From Planctomycetota bacterium (GTDB lineage: Bacteria; Planctomycetota; UBA1135; JADKAF01), in contig JADKAF010000001.1 of NCBI GenBank assembly GCA_016719295.1, positions 2,108,001 through 2,172,000 on the forward strand: a stretch of 64,000 nt of DNA, read 5' to 3'. The notes beneath the pieces are model-generated. The model was not told the origin of the DNA and made no database searches. It worked only from the letters and a program-made list of their open reading frames with translations. Positions 59,749 to 64,000 of the stretch are shown one piece after another. The translations under genes were made by a program, and so were the position numbers. Numbering within the stretch: the first letter of the stretch is position 1; each line of letters opens with the position of its first letter.

Positions 59749-62577
59749 ATGACGCACGAAGGCACTTCCGCGGCCGCCACCGCAATTCGCGTCGCCTCCT
59801 CGAGCGCCGAGCTCGGCGCGCGCTCGCCGCTCTTCCCGCTCGCGGGTGCGGCGCGCACGACGCTCGGATTGAGCCTGCTCGCTCTCGCGCTGGGCGCTTG
59901 CTCGACCTCGAGTTCGGCTCCGGAGAGCTCTTCGAACGAAGAGCTCCACCAGACCTCTGGTCTGGAATCGAGCAGCACCGGGGCGAGGAGCGCGGAGTCG
60001 AAGAGCGAGGATGCACTGTCGGCCACCGCGCAGGACCCGGTCGGCGGGATGAACGCGCCGCAGGACGATGCGCGCCTGCAAGAGCAGGTGCGGAGCGCCC
60101 TCGCGCGGCAGGCCTACGAGCAGGCGCGCTCCGACTTCGAGCGCGGCGAGCTGCTGAACGCGCTGAGCGCCGCGGATCAAGCGACCCGCTACGCGCCGAG
60201 CAATGCCGAGTACGCCGGACTGAAGACCCGCATCGAGACGGCTCTCGGCCGCCTCGGCGCGCGGAAGGGCGACCTCACCGCGGAAGCCGGCAAGAGCGCC
60301 GAGATCCGCGCGCAGCTCATCCGCGAGCAGGCGCAGCTCCACCTGAGCGAAGGCAAGAACGCCCTCGCGATCGGCGACTACGCGCAGGCCGAGTCGAAGG
60401 CCCGCAACGTCCTCGAGTACGTGAAGTACGCCCCGGTCGGCGACTGGGCCGGCATCCAGACCGAAGCCGAAACTCTGCTCTCCGAGTCCATCCAGCGCCG
60501 CCAGAAGGCCGCCGCCGCCGAGAAGGCGGAGCGCGACCGCGTGGTCGATGAGCGCTTGAAGGAGTGGTACGAGAAGAACCAGGAGCGCCGCCGCAGCGAG
60601 ATCGCCCAGCTCCTCGAAGCTGGCACGCGCGCGTTCGAGCAGGAGCAGTACGAGATCTCGCTCCGCTACGCCGAGCAGGTCCTGAGCGTCGAGCCCGACA
60701 ACGAGCGCGCGCTGAACCTCCAGCTCTCCAGCAAGAAGCTGCAGCTCGACAAGAACGACAAGGAGTACGTCAAGGCGAAGCGCGCGCGCTTCCGCGAGAT
60801 GCGGCTCCAGAACGACGAGCTGAAGATCCCGTACACGGGCACGATCAACATGCCCGATGCGAAGACCTTCGTGGAGAACACGGAGCGTCGCAAGCCCAGC
60901 TACGCGAACGAGTCGCCCGAGGACGAGGCGATCGTCGCCGAGCTGCGCCGGATCCTGAAGGAGACCTACGTCCCCGGCGGCCCGGCCCCGGAGGGCGATG
61001 AGCCGAAGCTCTCGGTCGCGACGCTCGAGGACGTGATCAACCTGGTGCGGAACAACCCGCCGGTGATCAACGGCCGCCCGGCGCTCGTGATCTCCGCGTT
61101 CAGCGGCGACGCCAGCGAGCTGCCGGAGCTGAACCAGAGCTACTACCACGACCTCTCGCTCTTCGACGTGCTCGAGCTCGCCATGGTGAAGGCGAACGCC
61201 GAGAACGACGGCACGGCGCCCCGCTACGCCTACCAGCTCCTCGCGCAGCCCGCCGTGATGATCCGCTTCACGACGATCGGCGGTGGGGAAGGCGCCACCG
61301 ATGACGCGGTCCTCCGCACCTACTCGGTGAAGGACCTGACCTTCAAGCTGAACCAGTTCATCGCGCCCGACATCGGGGACATCACCGTCGCGGGCGCGAC
61401 CGCCGAGGGCGCCAGCCCGTTCGGCACGATCGGCGAGGACAGCGCGAGCTTGATCACCGGCGACCAGCTCGACCAGTACATCCAGTCGACGATCGCGCCG
61501 GGGACCTGGGATGGCGACCGCTACTCGATCACGCGCGGCGGCTCCGACGAGAGCCCGACCAACCTGATCGTGCGGCACCGCCCCGAGGTGCAGAAGCAGG
61601 TCGCGGAGTTCCTCCAGAACCTGAAGCGCACCACGACCTCGCTGGTGACCATCGAGTCGAAGTTCCTCGCCGTGTCGGAGAACTTCCTGCAGAACTTCGG
61701 TGTCGACTTCCGCGGCCTGGGCGGCGTCTCCGGCCCCCTGGCGAACCTCGACGACATCACCAACGGACTCGAGGACAACGCGTCGCTCGGCTTCGACAAC
61801 AACGGCTCGGGTCTCGGCACCGGCGCCGGTCAGCATCCCTCGAGCGGTATCTTCTTCGATGACGGATCGGACGGCGACGTTCGCATCCGCACGGAGAACA
61901 TCTTCGATCGCCCGCTGGGTCAGAACCTCACGACCACCGGCGGCGCGACCTTCGGGATCACGATCCTCGACGACACGGCGATCGGCCTGATCATCAACGC
62001 CGTCGAGAAGTCGGCCGACTTCCGCATCGTGAACGCGCAGACGCTGTCGGTGTTCAACACCCAGCGCTCGTACATCACGGTGGTGAACCAGATCTCGTAC
62101 ATCCAGGACTTCGACGTCGAAGTCGCGCAGGCATCGTTCATCGCCGACCCGGTGATCAACGTGCTGCAGGACGGGGTCGTCCTCGACGTGCGCCCGGTCA
62201 TCACGCAGGACCGCAAGCACATCATCCTGGAGCTCCGACCGACGGTCGCCACGCTGCGGAAGCCCATCCCGGACTTCACCACCTCGCTGGCCGGTCTCAC
62301 CATCCCGGTGACCTTCCAGCTGCCCGAGATGCAGGTGTCGGCGGCGAAGACGACCGCGGTCGTCCCGGACGGCGCCTCGATCCTGATCGGCGGTCTGAAG
62401 ACGATCCGCAACGTCGAGCGCAAGTCGGAGATCCCGTGGATCGCGAAGCTGCCGATCGTCGGCATCCTCGCCCGCCAGGAAGGGATCTCGGATGAAACCG
62501 AGAACCTGATGGTCCTCATCAAGGCCTACATCACCGATGTCGAGGCCGAGCTGCAGAGGCACCTCGCGCGCAACTGA
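59749..62577 (+). CDS. TPR-secretin lipoprotein (second copy)
   Basis: A 942-residue paralogue of the first secretin. Its signal peptide ends in a lipobox (LLALALGAC), then a Ser/Glu-rich linker, TPR-like segments (EGKNALAIGDYAQAESKARN; FEQEQYEISLRYAEQVLSVE), and the C-terminal secretin domain. FLAVSENFLQNFGVDFRGLG, DFDVEVAQASFIADPVI and VVPDGASILIGG align with the first copy. It has its own promoter and terminator, so the two channels may be expressed independently. Confidence 0.88.
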   Translation: MTHEGTSAAATAIRVASSSAELGARSPLFPLAGAARTTLGLSLLALALGACSTSSSAPESSSNEELHQTSGLESSSTGARSAESKSEDALSATAQDPVGGMNAPQDDARLQEQVRSALARQAYEQARSDFERGELLNALSAADQATRYAPSNAEYAGLKTRIETALGRLGARKGDLTAEAGKSAEIRAQLIREQAQLHLSEGKNALAIGDYAQAESKARNVLEYVKYAPVGDWAGIQTEAETLLSESIQRRQKAAAAEKAERDRVVDERLKEWYEKNQERRRSEIAQLLEAGTRAFEQEQYEISLRYAEQVLSVEPDNERALNLQLSSKKLQLDKNDKEYVKAKRARFREMRLQNDELKIPYTGTINMPDAKTFVENTERRKPSYANESPEDEAIVAELRRILKETYVPGGPAPEGDEPKLSVATLEDVINLVRNNPPVINGRPALVISAFSGDASELPELNQSYYHDLSLFDVLELAMVKANAENDGTAPRYAYQLLAQPAVMIRFTTIGGGEGATDDAVLRTYSVKDLTFKLNQFIAPDIGDITVAGATAEGASPFGTIGEDSASLITGDQLDQYIQSTIAPGTWDGDRYSITRGGSDESPTNLIVRHRPEVQKQVAEFLQNLKRTTTSLVTIESKFLAVSENFLQNFGVDFRGLGGVSGPLANLDDITNGLEDNASLGFDNNGSGLGTGAGQHPSSGIFFDDGSDGDVRIRTENIFDRPLGQNLTTTGGATFGITILDDTAIGLIINAVEKSADFRIVNAQTLSVFNTQRSYITVVNQISYIQDFDVEVAQASFIADPVINVLQDGVVLDVRPVITQDRKHIILELRPTVATLRKPIPDFTTSLAGLTIPVTFQLPEMQVSAAKTTAVVPDGASILIGGLKTIRNVERKSEIPWIAKLPIVGILARQEGISDETENLMVLIKAYITDVEAELQRHLARN

Positions 62578-62608
62578 TCGCGCGATCGAGCGCTAGTTCT
62601 CGAGCACG

Positions 62609-62638
62609 AAGGGCCGGGTGGCGACACTCGGCCCTTTT
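62609..62638 (+). terminator. intrinsic terminator after the second secretin
   Basis: AAGGGCCGGGTG (62609-62620) pairs with 62625-62636 in a 12-bp stem (one G-U pair), closing a GCGA tetraloop, followed by TTTTGCATTTG. It lies about 30 nt after the stop. Confidence 0.9.
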
Positions 62639-62710
62639 GCATTTGGGCCCGTCGCGTTTGCGTCAGGCTCGCGCTAGGATCCTCGCCGCGTCAACGAAGC
62701 GAAGCACGCG

Positions 62711-63454
62711 ATGCCGTCCCGCAACCTGACCACGATCTTCTTCGACATCGACGACACGCTCTTCTCGACGACGGTGTTCGCCGAGAAGGCGCGCCGCAAT
62801 GCTGTCGAAGCGATGATCCGCGCCGGGATCCGCGCCGATCGCGAGCTCCTGCTGAAGGAGCTGAACGAGGTGATCGCCGAGTTCAGCTCGAACTACGACA
62901 AGCACTTCGACAAGCTGATGCTGCGCATCCCGCCGTCGTCCTACGCCGGGATGAACCCCGCCTTCCTCGTCGCGTCGGGCGTGATGGCCTACCACGAGAC
63001 CAAGTCGCAGGAGCTGAAGGTACACGACGACGCGTATCTCCTGCTCCGCGACCTCGCGCGGACGCGTATCCGTCTCGGCATCATCTCGGCCGGCCTCACG
63101 ATCAAGCAGATGGAGAAGATCGTGCGGCTCAAGATCTACGAGTTCCTGGACCCGATGGCGATCTTCATCTCCGAGCAGATGGGGATCTCGAAGCCGAACC
63201 CGAAGATCTATCTCAAAGCCTGTCAGGAGCTCGGCATCTCGCCCGAGTCGGCGATGTACGTCGGCGACCACCCGAAGAACGACATCGATCCGCCGAAGAA
63301 GATCGGCATGATCACGGTGTGGCACCGCCGCGGCGGCTCGAAGCACATCCAGGAGGCCGCGCAGTCGATCCCCGACTACACGGTCACCAACTTCCTGGAG
63401 CTGCGCGAGATCCTGGTGCGCGACTTCGGGCTCGATCTCTCGGCGGGCAGCTGA
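62711..63454 (+). CDS. HAD-superfamily hydrolase
   Basis: A 247-residue haloacid dehalogenase-like hydrolase. The nucleophile motif DIDDTLFS is at residues 11-18, motif II is IISAGLT, and motif III/IV is KPNPKIYLKACQELGISPES followed by YVGDHPKNDIDPP. A helical cap lies between motifs I and II, which makes it subfamily I. The substrate is a small phosphorylated metabolite that cannot be predicted. The gene follows the terminator of the second secretin and is convergent with the transaldolase-like gene. Confidence 0.85.
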   Translation: MPSRNLTTIFFDIDDTLFSTTVFAEKARRNAVEAMIRAGIRADRELLLKELNEVIAEFSSNYDKHFDKLMLRIPPSSYAGMNPAFLVASGVMAYHETKSQELKVHDDAYLLLRDLARTRIRLGIISAGLTIKQMEKIVRLKIYEFLDPMAIFISEQMGISKPNPKIYLKACQELGISPESAMYVGDHPKNDIDPPKKIGMITVWHRRGGSKHIQEAAQSIPDYTVTNFLELREILVRDFGLDLSAGS

Positions 63455-63473
63455 AGGCCGGCCGCTCTCGCGC

Positions 63474-64000
63474 TCAGATCAGCGAAGCGATGCGCTGATC
63501 CAGCGCGGCCTGGTCCGCGGTGAACGAGAGGAGCCCCGCGGTCGTGAGCAGGGCGTCGAGCCCGACTTCGCCCGTTCTAAGGCGCGCCTTCCAGCGCTCG
63601 CGCTTCGGCAGCTTGCCGTCGCGAGCGATGGCCTCGAGATCCGCGGCGGCGTAGCGCGGGAAGAGGTTGCCCGCGCCGCGCGCGTGGAAGAGGTCCTGGA
63701 GGCCCTTCCCGTCGAGCTGCTGCGGCCCCGCTGCGAGGCAGGCATCGACGGCGCTCTTCGTCGCGGCGTCGACCTCCCAGAAGGCGTTCAGCCCTTCCGC
63801 GCGCGGGTCCACTCCGCTCGCCCACTGCGGCTCGTAGCGCTCGCTGAGGCGCGAGCAGAGCGAGCTCGGCTCCACCTTGCTGTCCACGAACGCCTGCGCG
63901 ACCTTCACCGGGATGGTGAACACGTCGAGGCCGGCGAGATCGGCGACCTGGCTCGGGCCGCGCATCGAGGCGCCGATCTGCTTCGTCCCGATCCCCTGGG
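63474..64000 (-). CDS. tal: transaldolase-like protein, C-terminal part (cut by window edge)
   Basis: The open frame continues to the right edge with KQIGASMRGPSQVADLAGLD and VFTIPVKVAQAFVDSK, matching the C-terminal barrel strands of transaldolases, where the family motif is GASxR and a nearby LTIP-like stretch. A C-terminal extension of about 100 residues (FHARGAGNLFPRYAAADLEA onward) follows. The first part of the gene lies outside the window, so the active-site lysine is not visible. It would interconvert sugar phosphates in the pentose phosphate pathway. Confidence 0.7.
   Translation of the reverse strand, partial: QGIGTKQIGASMRGPSQVADLAGLDVFTIPVKVAQAFVDSKVEPSSLCSRLSERYEPQWASGVDPRAEGLNAFWEVDAATKSAVDACLAAGPQQLDGKGLQDLFHARGAGNLFPRYAAADLEAIARDGKLPKRERWKARLRTGEVGLDALLTTAGLLSFTADQAALDQRIASLI

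Overview
The window is about 64 kb of very GC-rich chromosome, densely coded, with no tRNA, rRNA, insertion sequence, prophage or CRISPR array that I could recognise. It comes from a diderm bacterium with meso-diaminopimelate peptidoglycan: there are two secretins, several lipoproteins, ExbB/ExbD proteins, an O-antigen-type ABC exporter, and a MurE with the DNPR motif. The small basic protein at 35294-35551, with its MSVHRSLR start, belongs to a family known from Planctomycetes, Verrucomicrobia and Chlamydiae. This points to the PVC superphylum and, together with the gene content, most plausibly to a planctomycete. That assignment is inference.

Layout. 1-62: edge of an unidentified minus-strand gene. 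246-11154 (minus): a division and cell wall (dcw) cluster, mraZ-rsmH-ftsL-like-ftsI-murE-murF-mraY-ftsW-LysM protein-murG. It lacks murD, murC, ddl and ftsQAZ at this locus. MraZ-box-like repeats lie upstream of mraZ and two strong hairpins lie between mraZ and rsmH. 11739-13324 (minus): a zinc-ribbon protein and a HEAT-like lipoprotein. 13427-14605 (plus): a GNAT-like protein. 14560-28621 (minus): a 13-gene surface polysaccharide operon with four GT4 and five GT2 glycosyltransferases, two PIG-L deacetylases and Wzt/Wzm. Most of its genes overlap by 4 bp. 28656-32490 (minus): a lipoprotein, the GTPase Der and an exported unknown. 32570-39165: PduO adenosyltransferase, QueE, an aminotransferase, the small basic protein, a SPOR-like membrane protein, an RlmI-type methyltransferase and an exported helical protein. 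39275-42408 (minus): a serine beta-lactamase-like protein joined through a poly-Glu tract to a methyltransferase-like region, and an exported TPR protein. 42542-43426 (plus): family 4 uracil-DNA glycosylase.

43452-62577 (plus) is the most unusual part. PilM/GspL-, PilO/GspM- and PilP-position genes are followed by a TPR-secretin lipoprotein, two large exported TPR proteins, ExbB, two enlarged ExbD proteins and a second TPR-secretin lipoprotein. The front half keeps the order of the pilMNOPQ alignment complex. The rear half supplies a proton-driven motor of the Tol/Exb type. No assembly ATPase or pseudopilin gene is present here. I read the locus as a candidate envelope-spanning machine that combines secretin channels with an ExbBD energiser. 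The two secretin genes share a promoter-like block, and most units are separated by long leaders and strong terminator hairpins.

62711-64000: a HAD hydrolase (plus) and the C-terminal part of a transaldolase-like gene (minus) that runs off the right edge.
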